A stretch of DNA of 24,911 bases, taken from contig JAISDM010000005.1 of assembly GCA_031264885.1 (NCBI GenBank), positions 1 to 24,911 on the forward strand, written 5' to 3'. The notes under the pieces are model-generated. The model searched no databases. It saw only the letters and a program-made list of their open reading frames with translations, and was not told the origin of the DNA. Made by a program: the position numbers and the translations under genes. Every line of letters starts with the position of its first letter. Position 1 is the stretch's first letter. Origin of the DNA: Peptococcaceae bacterium (GTDB lineage Bacteria > Bacillota > Peptococcia > DRI-13 > UBA5745). Shown piece by piece: positions 24,753 through 24,911 of this stretch.

Positions 24753-24754
24753 GT

Positions 24755-24790
24755 AAAAAAAGCCGCCCCGAAACTGCCCCGGAACGGCTC
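24755..24790 (-). terminator. Rho-independent terminator of the partial gene at the window end
   Basis: On the minus strand AGCCGTTCC and GGGGCGGCT form a nine-pair stem with two G-U pairs, immediately followed by seven T (plus-strand A run 24755-24761). It lies about 20 bases after the TAA at 24811-24813. Confidence 0.85.
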
Positions 24791-24810
24791 AGGCTGCTTC
24801 CGCCGCCGCG

Positions 24811-24911
24811 TTATTCCATGATTAAGTCGTCGTTCTCGTGAAGCAAAAGCGGTTCCGATTCCGGTTCCGAGATCACAGGCGATTGCGAAATGGGCTGAGT
24901 GGTGCAATTGC
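24811..24911 (-). CDS. C-terminal fragment of an unidentified protein (runs off the window)
   Basis: Thirty-two codons end in TAA at 24811-24813, reading ...ISEPESEPLLLHENDDLIME. The acidic, low-complexity tail and the strong terminator directly downstream support a real gene end in this frame. A competing longer open frame on the same strand runs through the terminator and the repeat and is not credible. Too short to identify. Confidence 0.6.
   Translation of the reverse strand, partial: NCTTQPISQSPVISEPESEPLLLHENDDLIME

Noticed and set aside
24452..24907. Long open frames containing strings like AAECRPYG and GAAFCRP near the repeats
   Set aside because: They are translations of the GGGCGGCAGAATGCCGCCC palindromes. 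The same peptide fragments recur wherever a repeat occurs and they run through terminators and promoters.

Overview
The window looks like part of a Gram-positive-type (Clostridia/Firmicutes-like) anaerobe chromosome of fairly high G+C. This rests on strong AGGAGG-type ribosome binding sites before almost every gene, GTG and TTG starts, oxygen-sensitive radical-type reductase genes, a family 5 lipoprotein transporter and large hybrid histidine kinases. No ribosomal marker is present, so the taxonomic placement is an inference. No phage or plasmid genes, transposase or CRISPR array is visible.

Left part (1-1890, minus strand): a THEP1-like P-loop NTPase, a rho-independent terminator, and a LysR regulator that faces away from the main cluster. 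The 414-bp control region between the LysR gene and the cluster holds a perfect 13-bp inverted repeat close to the LysR start and a long copy of the local repeat family.

Main cluster (2303-15013, plus strand, 11 genes, mostly short gaps or ATGA overlaps). Four genes encode an ATP-dependent benzoyl-CoA-reductase/2-hydroxyacyl-CoA-dehydratase-type enzyme. They are ordered ATPase, HgdB-like, HgdB-like, ATPase, and are closest in size and motifs to the bzd type, order Q-N-O-P. A complete peptide/nickel-type ABC importer follows (lipoprotein, two permeases, two ATPases). The cluster ends with a uroporphyrinogen-decarboxylase/MtaA-fold protein and a fused type I CoA-transferase. The simplest reading is a LysR-controlled uptake, CoA-activation and low-potential reduction pathway for an unknown (perhaps aromatic) acid. 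No ferredoxin, ligase, dienoyl-CoA hydratase or corrinoid protein is present here.

Signalling block (15210-22125): two large hybrid histidine kinases are divergently transcribed. The minus-strand kinase (7TMR-DISM sensor, kinase, receiver, Hpt) overlaps a SAM methyltransferase gene by ATGA. The plus-strand kinase (membrane sensor, GAF, kinase, two receivers) is interrupted by one in-frame TAG exactly where the family normally has a glutamine codon.

Right part (22126-24911): a MITE-like imperfect inverted repeat, a protein of unknown function with its own promoter, tRNA-His(GTG), galE with a near-consensus promoter, and the C-terminal end of one more minus-strand gene with a strong terminator.

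A family of GC-rich palindromic (REP/BIME-like) repeats sits in at least six intergenic sites. Two long copies (about 187 bp) near the two ends of the window are clearly homologous. One copy supplies the stop codon of the methyltransferase.
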